Assembly (NCBI GenBank): GCA_938007995.1
Contig: CALLLW010000016.1
Span: 1 to 64,000, forward strand
From: an uncultured Granulosicoccaceae bacterium
GTDB lineage: Bacteria > Pseudomonadota > Gammaproteobacteria > Granulosicoccales > Granulosicoccaceae
DNA length: 64,000 bases
Reading direction: 5' to 3'
The notes under the pieces were generated by a model. The model worked only from the letters and a program-made list of their open reading frames with translations. It made no database searches and had not been told where the DNA came from. Positions 45,529 through 54,667 of this stretch are shown in pieces. The position numbers and the translations under genes are program-made. The stretch's first letter is position 1; every line of letters starts with the position of its first letter.

Positions 45529-45613
45529 CCGTGTCGGTTAGGGCAAATCCGGAGAAAGTTCCGGCAGCAGGAGGGTCGGGACGGGGCGCTACAGATGCTG
45601 AACCCGACACCGG
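45529..45613 (+). ncRNA. Candidate structured RNA leader (three-way junction) upstream of the SPOR gene
   Basis: Three helices fit together by eye. P1: CCGTGTCGG (45529-45537) with CCGACACCGG (45604-45613), one bulge. P2: CCGGA (45549-45553) with TCCGG (45560-45564), loop GAAAGT. P3: CAGCA (45565-45569) with TGCTG (45596-45600), directly abutting P2. The P1-P2 linker is TTAGGGCAAAT and the P3-P1 linker is AAC. The compact junction ends 38 bases before the SPOR gene start. The AGGGCAAA plus GAAA combination recalls the 5' half of c-di-GMP-I (GEMM) riboswitches, but the other GEMM core elements were not found. So the class is open. Confidence 0.4.
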
Positions 45614-45651
45614 CGAAGAAGCACTGCGAAAAACTTATTGAAGTGATCTGA

Positions 45652-46437
45652 ATGAATTATCGACAAACAGCAGCCTTATCCAGCACCGGCATCCGGCGGC
45701 ATTCATCTCTGCAGGGGATCGGGTTCCAAAGAGGCGTCGGACAATGGTGGATGGTCTTAACCATAGGCATTATGGTTGGATTTATATTCGGTTTTATTTT
45801 GTTCCTATCGCGCCTGCCGAATGATACTTACACGCTGGTGGAAACCGAGCGTGGTATTGAACAAATAGATGCTGCTGATGCTGATCAATATAACTTTTAT
45901 GATCGATTGTCTGACAGTAACAGCCTGGTACCCAATGCAGCCGCTGAAGACTTGCCATCATTTACGCGTAGTTCAAGCGAAGGAAAATATGGTGCTGATG
46001 CCAACCAGCGTCCACGTGCGGTTGAGATTGCCGATGAATTAACCGTAGGTACTGAGGTCGCTCCGGTTGAGATCGCTGCTGTCGGTGCAGGTAACCTGGG
46101 TGCGACCGGTGCGGTGGCGTCAGTAACTACCGCAAATAACAGTGCAGCCGGCTCCGGGGTGCGTGATACGGTGGTGAAGCGCAGCGACAGCCATCCATCC
46201 ACGTTCTACTATCTGCAGGCGGGCGCGTTTAATGATCCCGCTGATGCCAATCGTTTGCAGCGCCAGCTGGTTCGTTCCGGCATGGATGCTTTTATCAATA
46301 ACGTAGCGATTGAAGGTAAGCGATGGCATCGAGTGCGTGTCGGGCCTTTCTATGATGCTGACAGCCTGACTGCGGCGCAAACCCGACTCGGACGTAACGG
46401 CATCAGCTACCTTGTGGTGAAAGTCCAGAGAGGTTAA
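45652..46437 (+). CDS. SPOR-domain inner-membrane protein (FtsN-like)
   Basis: A 261-residue bitopic protein. It has a short basic cytosolic N-terminus, one membrane helix (about residues 33-55, WMVLTIGIMVGFIFGFILFL), a long acidic and Ala/Ser-rich linker, and a C-terminal SPOR domain (about 180-258). The SPOR domain shows FYYLQAGAFNDPADANRLQR, WHRVRVGPFYDADSLTAAQT and ISYLVVKV. SPOR domains bind denuded septal peptidoglycan. FtsN itself is often encoded after priA and argS, which supports an FtsN-like division role, but the sequence outside the SPOR domain is not conserved enough to prove orthology. A structured RNA candidate lies in its leader. Confidence 0.82.
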   Translation: MNYRQTAALSSTGIRRHSSLQGIGFQRGVGQWWMVLTIGIMVGFIFGFILFLSRLPNDTYTLVETERGIEQIDAADADQYNFYDRLSDSNSLVPNAAAEDLPSFTRSSSEGKYGADANQRPRAVEIADELTVGTEVAPVEIAAVGAGNLGATGAVASVTTANNSAAGSGVRDTVVKRSDSHPSTFYYLQAGAFNDPADANRLQRQLVRSGMDAFINNVAIEGKRWHRVRVGPFYDADSLTAAQTRLGRNGISYLVVKVQRG

Positions 46438-46532
46438 TGCTTAGCTGGTCCACCGACGCACTGACGCACTGACTTTGTTGGCTCTAACAATGCACTGGCA
46501 GGCAACCGTGCGCAACTCCCGGAATTTCATCA

Positions 46533-49500
46533 TTGAGTGAAAACGTCATCGACGCGAAGGCGCTTCAACGTGAAATAGATTCCTGTATGGGTGGTGACCA
46601 GCACCGGTTCAGAAACCGCCTCAGGCGCATTGTCGGTGCTGCTGACAATAAAAAAAAACCGGACGCTGATGCATTAAAAAAACTCGCCGATAGTATCAGC
46701 CAGTCCTCAGCCAGAAGAGCATCAAGACTGGCAGCAGTGCCTGATCCGGATTACCCAACTGAACTTCCTGTTGCACAGCATCGTGAACAGATCATCGCAT
46801 CCATTCGCAAGCATGCCGTGACAATCATCTGTGGCGAAACCGGCTCTGGAAAAACCACCCAGATTCCTAAAATGTGTCTCGAAGCTGGCCGTGGTGTGAA
46901 TGGCTTAATCGGTCACACCCAGCCAAGGCGTCTTGCGGCAAGAAGTGTTGCCAGTCGTATTGCATCGGAGTTGAACTCTGAAGTTGGTGCGACAGTGGGA
47001 TTCAAGGTTCGCTTCAGCGATCAGGTGTCATCATCAAGTTATATCAAACTGATGACAGACGGGATCTTGCTGGCAGAGATTCAGTCGGACCCGTGGCTAA
47101 ATCAGTACGACACACTGATTATCGATGAAGCACATGAAAGATCGCTGAATATTGATTTCATACTTGGCTACTTAAAACGCCTGTTGCAAAAGCGTTCTGA
47201 TCTCAAAATTATCATTACTTCTGCAACCATTGATCCCGATACATTCTCAAAGCACTTTAATGATGCACCTGTGATTCTGGCTGAAGGCCGCAGTTATCCG
47301 GTTGAAGTGAGGTATCGTCCCTGGGGTGAAGATGAAGAAGACGAACGCGATCAGCCGCAGGCAATCTTTGATGCCTGTGATGAACTGGCGTCTACCGGTG
47401 CCGGTGACATACTGGTCTTTCTGCCGGGTGAAAGAGATATACGTGAAGCAGCAGACTATCTGGGAAAAGTATGTAGCGGTAGTCGCTTACTGCGCGGGGT
47501 GGAAGTCATACCGCTACTTGCGCGATTGTCGTCAGCAGAGCAGGCAAAGATATTTCAGCCTCATGGTGGCAGGCGAATAGTGCTTGCTACCAACGTTGCT
47601 GAAACTTCCCTGACAGTGCCGGGTATCCGTTTTGTTGTAGACACCGGTATGGCGCGCGTCTCGCGCTACAGTGTGCGAAGCAAAGTGCAGCGACTACCGA
47701 TTGAAAAAGTCTCTCAGGCCTCTGCCAATCAACGCAAGGGCAGGTGTGGTCGTGAAGCACCGGGAATTTGTGTCAGGTTGTACGCTGAGGATGATTTCGA
47801 TCAGCGCCCTGAATTTACTGAACCCGAGATTCTACGAACTAATCTGGCGTCGGTTATTCTGCAAATGGAGGTATCCAAACTCGGCAAGGTTGAGAGTTTT
47901 CCGTTTGTACAATCTCCTGATGGCCGACTGATCAATGACGGCTACCGACTGTTGCTTGAACTGGGTGCGGTAGATCAAAAGAAAAAACTCACCCAAACAG
48001 GCCGGCAACTGGCTCGCTTTCCTGTTGATCCGCGTTTTGCCCGTATGTTGTTAGCAGCCAAAGAAGAAAACTGTTTGTCTGAAGTGCTGACTATTGTCAG
48101 CGCGCTTTCTGTGCAGGACCCGCGCGAACGCCCGATGAATAAACACCAGGCTGCCGATGAGTTGCATAAAGAATTTAATCATGAGAAATCCGATTTTCTG
48201 TCAATCGTCAATATGTGGGAGTTCTGTCGGGTTCAGACCGATCGGTTGTCTTCAAATCAGTTCCGCAAGATGTGTAAGCAGCGCTATCTTGCTTATATGC
48301 GTGTCCGGGAGTGGCGTGATATTCGGCGACAACTGCAGCAGACCATCAAAACCATTAACGCTAAAGAGAATACCGGTGAAGCCAGTTATGATGCTGTCCA
48401 TCGTGCTTTGTTATCCGGCTTGCTGGGCAATATAGCGATCAAGGATGATCGCAATGAATACCACAGCACCCGAAATCGCAAGGTGATGTTGTTTCCTGGC
48501 TCCGGCTTGTTTGGCAAAGGGCCAAAATGGATCATGTCATCAGAGATAAGTGAAACAAACCGTCTATACGCCCGGTGTGTTGCAGGCATTGATCCGCTAT
48601 GGGTAGAGGCAATTGGCGAAACACTCTTAAAGCACAGCTACTCCGGTGCATCGTGGCAGCGAAAACGGGCGCAGGTAGGGGCGCTGCGTAAATCCACTCT
48701 GTACGGGCTGGTAGTGATTGAAAAGCGGCGCGTAAATTACGGCCCAATCAACCCGGATGAATCGCGGCAGATATTTATTCGTGAGGGTTTGGTCGATGGT
48801 AACTACAACACTCAGGCTGCCTTCTACAAGCACAATTTAAAACTAATAGATGAAGTGGTATCACTTGAAGATAAAACTCGCCGTAAAGATATTTTGATTG
48901 AGCCGGAAGAGCTCTTTCAGTTCTATAACGAGATCATCCCGGAGGGTATCTACTCAGGACCACTATTTGAAAAATGGCGTGAAGAATACGAAAAAGAAGC
49001 ACCGCGTGGCTTGTACTTAAGCAAAGACTATCTGGTTCGCGACGAAGACCCGAATATCAATCAGCGAGACTTTCCTGATCAAATCGAGTTTGCCGGTCTG
49101 GTATTGCCGCTTAAGTATCATTTCAAGCCAGGTGCAAGTGATGATGGTGTCACGCTGGTGGTGCCTGCGAGTCTGCTTAATCGTGTAGATGTTGGCAAAT
49201 GTCAGTGGCTGGTGCCGGGCATGCTGGAAGAAAAGATAGTCGCAATGATCAAGTCGCTGCCAAAACAGCAGCGCCGAAACTTTGTACCAGCGCCGGATTA
49301 TGCCAGCCAGGCAATGGCATTGATGCAGCAAAATGCCAATCAGTCACTGGTTGCGGCACTTTCTGATGCACTGCAAAAACTGACTGGTGTGCACATACCG
49401 CAGACCGACTGGCAGAATGATCAGCTGCCCGTACATTTGCTCATGCGTGCTGAAGTGCTGGACGGTAGTGGTCAGACTATTGATGAAGGTCGAGACATTA

Positions 49501-50426
49501 AAAAGCTGCAAACAAAGTACCTTGATCAGATTGAAGAAAGTCTCGCCTCTAACGAAGGTAATGCGTTTGAACGTACTGATCTGACAGACTGGAACTTTGG
49601 TGATCTGCCGCAATGGGTTGAAGTAAATACGCAAGGCGTGAAGATGAAGGGATATCCGGCACTGGTTGATGAAGATAACACCGTTTCTCTCAGATTATTC
49701 GCCACCAGTGAGGCGGCTGACGGTGCCATGCATGCGGGATTACGCGCCTTGTATAAAAAGCGTTTGTTCAAAGAAGTGAAGTATCTGTTTCGAAACCTGC
49801 CAAACATAGATGTGCTGTGTCTTCGCTTTGCATCATTCGGCAAGAGTGATGTGCTTAAGCATGATATCGTTGACGCCAGCCTTGATATGGCCTTGATCAA
49901 CGAAAGACCACATCCGCGTACCAGAGAAGAGTTCAATGAAAATCTGGATCAACATAAAAATGACCTGGTAACTCATGCCAATACGGTTTGTGAACAACTG
50001 GCGAAAACTTTCGAGATCCACAGGCAGGTATCAAAGCGCATGGGTGGCTCTGTTTCGCTTAGCTGGGTAGAAGCAGTGGCTGATATCAAAGATCAAATTT
50101 CTCATTTGGTATATCCGGGGTTTGTGGTTAATACCCCGCCAGAGAAACTGATGCGCCTGCCTGTGTACTTTCAGGCAATAGATAAACGCCTCGACAGTCT
50201 CGATCAGGAACCCGACAGAGACCGGCGCCGCCGCGCGGAGATCATTCCGGTTTGGCAGCGTATTAAAGCCATGCAGTGCACGACGAAAGTTTCAGCTGTG
50301 CGCTGGCTGATAGAGGAACTACGCGTATCAGTTTATGCACAGGAGCTTGGCACCACTGATAAAGTATCAGTCGGTCGAATCGAGAAATTACTTGAAAAGC
50401 TGATTATGGTTCAACCGGATTCCTGA
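46533..50426 (+). CDS. hrpA: DEAH-box ATP-dependent RNA helicase HrpA
   Basis: A 1297-residue DEAH/RHA helicase, the same size as E. coli HrpA (1300). Motif I is GETGSGKTTQIPK (from residue 101), Ia TQPRRLAARSVASRI, II IIDEAHERSLN, III ITSATIDPDTFS, V LATNVAETSLTVPGI and VI QRKGRCGREAPG. An OB-fold and a long C-terminal DUF3418-like domain follow. E. coli HrpA acts in fimbrial mRNA processing and in rescue of stalled or collided ribosomes. The TTG at 46533 is used as start (MSENVIDAKALQREIDSCMG) because the N-terminal alignment to HrpA begins there; the next in-frame Met is residue 19. It is monocistronic. Confidence 0.94.
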   Translation: MSENVIDAKALQREIDSCMGGDQHRFRNRLRRIVGAADNKKKPDADALKKLADSISQSSARRASRLAAVPDPDYPTELPVAQHREQIIASIRKHAVTIICGETGSGKTTQIPKMCLEAGRGVNGLIGHTQPRRLAARSVASRIASELNSEVGATVGFKVRFSDQVSSSSYIKLMTDGILLAEIQSDPWLNQYDTLIIDEAHERSLNIDFILGYLKRLLQKRSDLKIIITSATIDPDTFSKHFNDAPVILAEGRSYPVEVRYRPWGEDEEDERDQPQAIFDACDELASTGAGDILVFLPGERDIREAADYLGKVCSGSRLLRGVEVIPLLARLSSAEQAKIFQPHGGRRIVLATNVAETSLTVPGIRFVVDTGMARVSRYSVRSKVQRLPIEKVSQASANQRKGRCGREAPGICVRLYAEDDFDQRPEFTEPEILRTNLASVILQMEVSKLGKVESFPFVQSPDGRLINDGYRLLLELGAVDQKKKLTQTGRQLARFPVDPRFARMLLAAKEENCLSEVLTIVSALSVQDPRERPMNKHQAADELHKEFNHEKSDFLSIVNMWEFCRVQTDRLSSNQFRKMCKQRYLAYMRVREWRDIRRQLQQTIKTINAKENTGEASYDAVHRALLSGLLGNIAIKDDRNEYHSTRNRKVMLFPGSGLFGKGPKWIMSSEISETNRLYARCVAGIDPLWVEAIGETLLKHSYSGASWQRKRAQVGALRKSTLYGLVVIEKRRVNYGPINPDESRQIFIREGLVDGNYNTQAAFYKHNLKLIDEVVSLEDKTRRKDILIEPEELFQFYNEIIPEGIYSGPLFEKWREEYEKEAPRGLYLSKDYLVRDEDPNINQRDFPDQIEFAGLVLPLKYHFKPGASDDGVTLVVPASLLNRVDVGKCQWLVPGMLEEKIVAMIKSLPKQQRRNFVPAPDYASQAMALMQQNANQSLVAALSDALQKLTGVHIPQTDWQNDQLPVHLLMRAEVLDGSGQTIDEGRDIKKLQTKYLDQIEESLASNEGNAFERTDLTDWNFGDLPQWVEVNTQGVKMKGYPALVDEDNTVSLRLFATSEAADGAMHAGLRALYKKRLFKEVKYLFRNLPNIDVLCLRFASFGKSDVLKHDIVDASLDMALINERPHPRTREEFNENLDQHKNDLVTHANTVCEQLAKTFEIHRQVSKRMGGSVSLSWVEAVADIKDQISHLVYPGFVVNTPPEKLMRLPVYFQAIDKRLDSLDQEPDRDRRRRAEIIPVWQRIKAMQCTTKVSAVRWLIEELRVSVYAQELGTTDKVSVGRIEKLLEKLIMVQPDS

Positions 50427-50723
50427 GTTGAATTGGGCCATTTCCGCTTTTGGCTGTGACGATATTTTACTATTCAAATGCCTTGTTTTGCAGCAGCGGT
50501 GATTGACCGGTTTGCTAGCCATTTGGTTGTTTGCTTCGGGGTATAACCGGTATTGTGAATAACAGTAATGTTAAGCAAAAATAGTGATAAAACTGTATTA
50601 GACTTGCGCTGCAGATTGAGAGCGGCGCTCATGCTTTGATTCTGCGTCTTTACAGCGATTCAGAGCTTCTTACCTTACTTCTTATGCCTGGCTCATACCT
50701 GAAATACCAAACATCCTGCTGAT
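50427..50723. other. Intergenic region upstream of the acylation cassette
   Basis: No gene is visible. It should hold the promoter of the SGNH-acyltransferase pair; TTGTGAATAACAGTAATG and GATAAAACTGTATTAGAC around 50550-50600 are AT-rich candidates. No ribosome-binding site is obvious before 50724. Confidence 0.3.
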
Positions 50724-51416
50724 ATGATCCAGCGAAACCTGGTTACCGGGTCCGTACTTTTAGTTTTTTGTCTTTTGCTGGCATTCTTTATCCGTGTGGT
50801 GCTGAGCAACGAAGCAGTGCGGGTTACTGCACACTATTTAATCGAAGATATAAAAAACAGCTATGGGCAAAGTAACTTGATGCTCGGAAGTTCTACGATT
50901 CAGAAACTTGGCCATAACTATGGGCAGCAGATTGATCAGCGATTTGAAAAGAGTGGTCTGCAGAACTGTGGTTTATGGCTCAATCGCGGTATCGGGAATT
51001 CGACAATATCAACGCTGCATCGTTACCTTAAATCCACAAGGCTTGCTATTGATCCGCCCATTGTGTTGCTATATGCAGGCGAGAACGATATAAGTTTTGG
51101 TGATACGGTCGACGAAGCATTCAAAAAATACAAGCAGCTACTTCAGCGATTGATTGATACCTATCCAGAGAGCGAAATTCACATAATTGCAATTAAGCCT
51201 TCACCCGAAAGGCGTGCTTACTGGACAAAGTTTAAGCAGCTCAATGCTCGTATTCGAGCCTATGTGAACGCAAAGCCGAGTATAATTTTTCACTCACATG
51301 TAGAGTCTGACTGGGAGTCGCACAGTGCGAATTTCCAGCAGGATGGTGTTCACTTAACAGAGCACGGCTATGGCCTGTTCATGGCAGGAATAGAGCAAGT
51401 ATGCAGAACCAGGTAG
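50724..51416 (+). CDS. Membrane-anchored SGNH/GDSL-family hydrolase
   Basis: A 230-residue protein. An N-terminal signal anchor (residues about 7-27) is followed by an SGNH fold facing the periplasm. Block I is LMLGSSTIQK (GSS at 55-57, nucleophile Ser56 or Ser57), block II is NRGIGNSTI, block III is YAGENDIS (119-124), and block V is DGVHLTEHGY with Asp207 and His210. SGNH enzymes are esterases or O-acyl transferases. The gene overlaps the acyltransferase-3 gene by 16 bases, so the two are translated together. The likely role is the periplasmic half of a carbohydrate O-acylation system (inference). Confidence 0.82.
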   Translation: MIQRNLVTGSVLLVFCLLLAFFIRVVLSNEAVRVTAHYLIEDIKNSYGQSNLMLGSSTIQKLGHNYGQQIDQRFEKSGLQNCGLWLNRGIGNSTISTLHRYLKSTRLAIDPPIVLLYAGENDISFGDTVDEAFKKYKQLLQRLIDTYPESEIHIIAIKPSPERRAYWTKFKQLNARIRAYVNAKPSIIFHSHVESDWESHSANFQQDGVHLTEHGYGLFMAGIEQVCRTR

Positions 51417-52498
51417 ACAGGCTCCATTTTATGGACTCGATGCGGGCCATACTGATGGTTTTGGGTGTAGTACTGCACTCTGCCGAGGTGTTTAACCCGC
51501 GCCAGACCTGGGTTGTTGTCAGCGATAACCCGCAGATAATAATGGGCTATCTGGTGGACTTTATTTCTACTTTTAGAATGCCGGCATTTTTTGTTGTTTC
51601 CGGCTATTTCTGCTTCCTGACTATGCGCAAGTATAGGGTGAAGAAATTTTTCAAAGTCCGTGTGACCCGGGTAGCTGTGCCACTGGTTGTGACTGCATTA
51701 ACCCTCAATGTATTGCAGGCGATTTTCCTTGATCAAGTGGGGCTGCTGGGACCATTGAAGGAGTACATCACGGACAGTACCTTCATAGGCCATCTCTGGT
51801 TCTTAAGAAATCTGCTTGTGTATTTTCTGATCGCCTGTTTGCTTGCGTTGCTGCCGTTATTCCTGTTGAGGTTTATCATACGGCCCATCAGGCTGGTGTT
51901 TAATAAAGTGCCTATGTTACTGATCGTAGTGCTTTTGCCAATGGTTTCAGTGGTTATGACCTCGGTGCTGGTTATAACCAACATGATGTACTTCAACTTC
52001 TTTGGCTTATACGCAAACTATATTGTAATTATGTACATGCCATTCTTTTTCTTCGGCGTGTTACTGGGTGTAGGCAAGGATAGTTTGCGTGATTTCAGTA
52101 CGGTTAATCCGCTGTTCAGTCTGGCGCTGCTCGCTGTCGCCGTATTGCTCGCAAGCGTTGTAGATTTGTCTTCCGGCAGTAATCTGGCTGAAATTGGTGT
52201 TATTTATCTTGGTAAGCTGAAAGAGTGGGCCGCCGTACTTATTGTATTTTACCTGTTTTATAAATTCTTCAGCCAGCAGTCACCGCTAATGCGGCTGATG
52301 TCAGATGCGTCCTATACTATCTATCTGTTTCACCATCTGTTGGTGATTATTCTGGCCGTAGTGTTAATCAAGTACAGTGTGCCGGCTTTGGTCTCTGTGT
52401 TGCTATCAATTCTGGTGGTGACAGCAGTGACATTCGTCATTCATACACAGGTGATTGTAAAGAGCAGCGTATTGACTTTTCTGTATAACGGCAAATAA
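51401..52498 (+). CDS. Acyltransferase family 3 membrane protein (OpgC/OafA-like)
   Basis: A 365-residue integral membrane acyltransferase with about ten helices. The N-terminal signature VDRLHFMDSMRAILMVLGVV is followed by LHSAEVF with the conserved His. FRMPAFFVVSGYFCFLTMRK and HLWFLRNLLVYFLIACL are typical of the OpgC/MdoC-like branch of acyltransferase-3 proteins. These proteins move acyl groups (acetyl or succinyl) across the membrane onto glucans, LPS or peptidoglycan. It overlaps the preceding SGNH gene, resembling OatA-like systems with the SGNH part as a separate protein. The ATG at 51401 lies inside the upstream gene. Confidence 0.87.
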   Translation: MQNQVDRLHFMDSMRAILMVLGVVLHSAEVFNPRQTWVVVSDNPQIIMGYLVDFISTFRMPAFFVVSGYFCFLTMRKYRVKKFFKVRVTRVAVPLVVTALTLNVLQAIFLDQVGLLGPLKEYITDSTFIGHLWFLRNLLVYFLIACLLALLPLFLLRFIIRPIRLVFNKVPMLLIVVLLPMVSVVMTSVLVITNMMYFNFFGLYANYIVIMYMPFFFFGVLLGVGKDSLRDFSTVNPLFSLALLAVAVLLASVVDLSSGSNLAEIGVIYLGKLKEWAAVLIVFYLFYKFFSQQSPLMRLMSDASYTIYLFHHLLVIILAVVLIKYSVPALVSVLLSILVVTAVTFVIHTQVIVKSSVLTFLYNGK

Positions 52499-52516
52499 GA
52501 AGAGCTGTTTTCTCCA

Positions 52517-53365
52517 TCAGGAGTTCGCTTTATAGGTTCCCCAGGCAATGGTTTGTAACTGAGTGGCTTCTTCCGCGCTCAGGGATAAATTGCTCAAATT
52601 GATTGGCGAGGATCCCGTTAAGTAGGCGTATAGCGTATAGGCAATCATTCGCTTTCCCTGTTTAGTGGCATGGGCATAATCGAGGAACAGTTCGAATGGC
52701 GGTGATTCGTTGTTGCTGATGTAAAAATAGTCCCAGGCTCTACCTATATGCACAATTGGTGCTTCAAACTCATCGGCAACAAATTCGTAACGGGTCAGGA
52801 TGTTTTCGATTTTCGCCGGATCACGATTCTGGAACGCCCAGGTTTGATAAAAGCCTATCGTGCTGCCACTGGCTTCGATTCTTCGTTGTAACTCACTCAG
52901 CACATTATAGGGTTTGCGATGATCTTTGATGCCATTGCTGTGTGCCTGCACCAGTGTGAGGTCATAGCCTCGTGCTATGAGCTCGGTAGTTCTTTCATTG
53001 GTTAAATGTTGCTTGAGTCGATAACCGCCCGGGTTAGACGTTGCTATGTTCGAAGAATAACCACCACAAGTGAGAAGCTCTTCGAGCAATGTTTGCACAT
53101 CGTTCATCAGGCTGTTGCCAATCAGAAGTAAGCTGACATTTTTTTCGGTGTTCACCTGGTCGGTGCAGCCGCTGGCACGGTCCGCTTCGGTAAAGGAATT
53201 GATTTCCTCGGCGATGAGTTGCTCCATCCTTGGTGCTGATGCGCACGCGCTAATAGTTAGCGCAACTAATGCAGCTGTTATGTTGCGGGCGATGTTGATT
53301 GAGTACGTCAAAGTAGTAGCCACAGTTAAGTGAAAGTGGAGAAGTTGCCAAACCCGGCATCGCAA
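52517..53365 (-). CDS. SGNH-like lipoprotein
   Basis: A 282-residue predicted lipoprotein. The lipobox is LTISAC with Cys41 as the acylated residue. The long pre-sequence suggests the true start may be a later codon, for example the TTG near 53313 giving a 24-residue signal. The mature domain is SGNH-like: block I LLIGNSLMNDV (GNS at 83-85), GGYRLKQHL, VQAHSNGI, and the terminal catalytic pair Asp229-His232 in LFLDYAHATKQGK. A GNS motif in place of GDS is seen in other divergent members. It converges with the acyltransferase gene (18 bases apart) and may act on the same envelope polymer. Confidence 0.7.
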   Translation of the reverse strand: MRCRVWQLLHFHLTVATTLTYSINIARNITAALVALTISACASAPRMEQLIAEEINSFTEADRASGCTDQVNTEKNVSLLLIGNSLMNDVQTLLEELLTCGGYSSNIATSNPGGYRLKQHLTNERTTELIARGYDLTLVQAHSNGIKDHRKPYNVLSELQRRIEASGSTIGFYQTWAFQNRDPAKIENILTRYEFVADEFEAPIVHIGRAWDYFYISNNESPPFELFLDYAHATKQGKRMIAYTLYAYLTGSSPINLSNLSLSAEEATQLQTIAWGTYKANS

Positions 53366-53654
53366 AGCTGCGGCGAGGCTTGTGAGTGATAAGTTTGTTC
53401 AAAAATTGTTCCGACCGCAATCGAACGCAACATTGAATTGACACTTGTTAAGCTAGCGGAATTCAGACAGGCCAGAACCAGAGCCAGAACCAGAGCCGGA
53501 AATAAGGCCGGTAATAAACGCAGTAACAAAGCCGGAATCTCAGTTATCTGCAAGGTGTTTCAGCATCTGTGGTGGCACGCATTTCCAGCGTGCGGAACAA
53601 ATTTGTGCAGATCAGGAGCTTTGAAAGTGCTTTTGCTGAAACGGCTGGTTATTT
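53366..53654. other. Intergenic region with 12-base duplication
   Basis: No gene is accepted here. Two perfect copies of CCAGAACCAGAG lie at 53472-53495, followed by related GCCGG-containing repeats to about 53530. The region holds the promoter of the SGNH-like lipoprotein gene on the minus strand. Confidence 0.4.
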
Positions 53655-53703
53655 CTTAAAACACTGACTGGCCGTTGTTGCCGGGCGGCAATCAACGACC
53701 AGT
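53655..53703 (-). terminator. Long hairpin terminator after the lipoprotein gene
   Basis: GACTGGCCGTTGTTGCCG (from 53665) pairs with CGGCAATCAACGACCAGTC (to 53703), with one mismatch, one bulge and a two-base loop. On the minus strand it is followed by AGTGTTTTAAG. It sits 40 bases downstream of the minus-strand lipoprotein gene at 53744, where its terminator is expected. Confidence 0.7.
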
Positions 53704-53743
53704 CATTAAAGCCAGTCACTGGGGGGTATTAGTACCGTGAGGC

Positions 53744-54667
53744 TTAATTTACTCTGGTGCGAACACTATTGGCAACAAATACCATCGAATCGCCATCGGC
53801 TGCGACGTTGTAGCCTACCCGCAGTAAAGTGGTGAACTCATCGTCAAAAGCCGCACCCATTTGTGCCTGTATTTCTTCGGGAAACGCAAAAGAGCCATCG
53901 TCTATAAGTGCGCAGGCGATAAATATGCCTTCACCCGCGACTTGTGAAAAGCCACCAACATAGAGTTCGATTGTGGAACCTGGAACATCATTGGGCTGCC
54001 ACTGAAAAAAGGTAGCGACACCAACGTTGTCTCCAGCGGCTGGCCGATCAACCTGCAGCTCCGGTACTGGTGGAACGGCAATGCCGGGAAAACCACTGAA
54101 TGCGTCACCCGGGATATCGACAAGCAAGTTTGTACCAGCTGGCTGATCAATTGCCACCTCTGGCTGATAGACCGGGCCGGTGGCAGTATCCATGCGCTGC
54201 AGAGTCGCGTAGGTGCCATTGTCATCTGTCAGGACAATGGACTCTCCGGCACTGATTTGTGTTGCGATTTGGTCCAACACCAGGAACCCGTCGGGTGTCA
54301 TTGTGTCACCGGTGAGCGGAGTCACTTCGCATTCATCAGTGGGTGGGATGTACCAGTCGCGAACTTCCTGCTCGGTCAATGTTGTCTGCAGGTCGCCGAA
54401 CAAGCCGCGGGTTGAGTCAACAGTAACGCCGATTGGCTCAAGCTTAATCAGACTCACCGAGTTAACGAGGCCGTTGGCGGTTCTGGCTGTTGTTACGCCA
54501 TCAAGGCCGGTGCCAGTTCCGGTGCCAGTGCCGGTGCTGTCAGGAAGCAGGTTGCTGTCTGTTTCATTGTCGGAGTTGCCGGCTCCATTCCCGGAGTCGA
54601 TTGTCGCGGAGTCGCAGGCTATCAAAAGGCTTGTAAGACAGGCGGCAAAAGCTAAATTCTTCTTCAT
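53744..54667 (-). CDS. Hypothetical lipoprotein with GT-repeat linker
   Basis: A 307-residue lipoprotein of unknown function. The start MKKNLAFAACLTSLLIACDS has lipobox LIAC (Cys18). Next is a Ser/Asn/Gly linker with a Gly-Thr repeat (GTGTGTGTG) arising from repeated GGTGCC units. The globular part shows EQEVRDWYIPPTDECEVTPL, a beta-rich middle and VATFFQWQPNDVPGSTIELY, suggesting beta-sandwich folding. Two Cys in the mature part (DECEV and IACALID) could form a disulfide. I recognise no family. A Met five codons upstream (54682) is an alternative start. Likely outer-membrane anchored. Confidence 0.65.
   Translation of the reverse strand: MKKNLAFAACLTSLLIACDSATIDSGNGAGNSDNETDSNLLPDSTGTGTGTGTGLDGVTTARTANGLVNSVSLIKLEPIGVTVDSTRGLFGDLQTTLTEQEVRDWYIPPTDECEVTPLTGDTMTPDGFLVLDQIATQISAGESIVLTDDNGTYATLQRMDTATGPVYQPEVAIDQPAGTNLLVDIPGDAFSGFPGIAVPPVPELQVDRPAAGDNVGVATFFQWQPNDVPGSTIELYVGGFSQVAGEGIFIACALIDDGSFAFPEEIQAQMGAAFDDEFTTLLRVGYNVAADGDSMVFVANSVRTRVN

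Noticed and set aside
45541-45613. Definite c-di-GMP-I riboswitch
   Set aside because: AGGGCAAA and GAAA fit, but the GACGCAAA-type second core segment and the 3' core segment are not found, so only an unclassified RNA candidate is claimed.
53326-53553. 75-codon minus-strand frame with Leu/Ala repeats
   Set aside because: It arises from the CCAGAACCAGAG repeat and overlaps the start of the SGNH-like lipoprotein gene.
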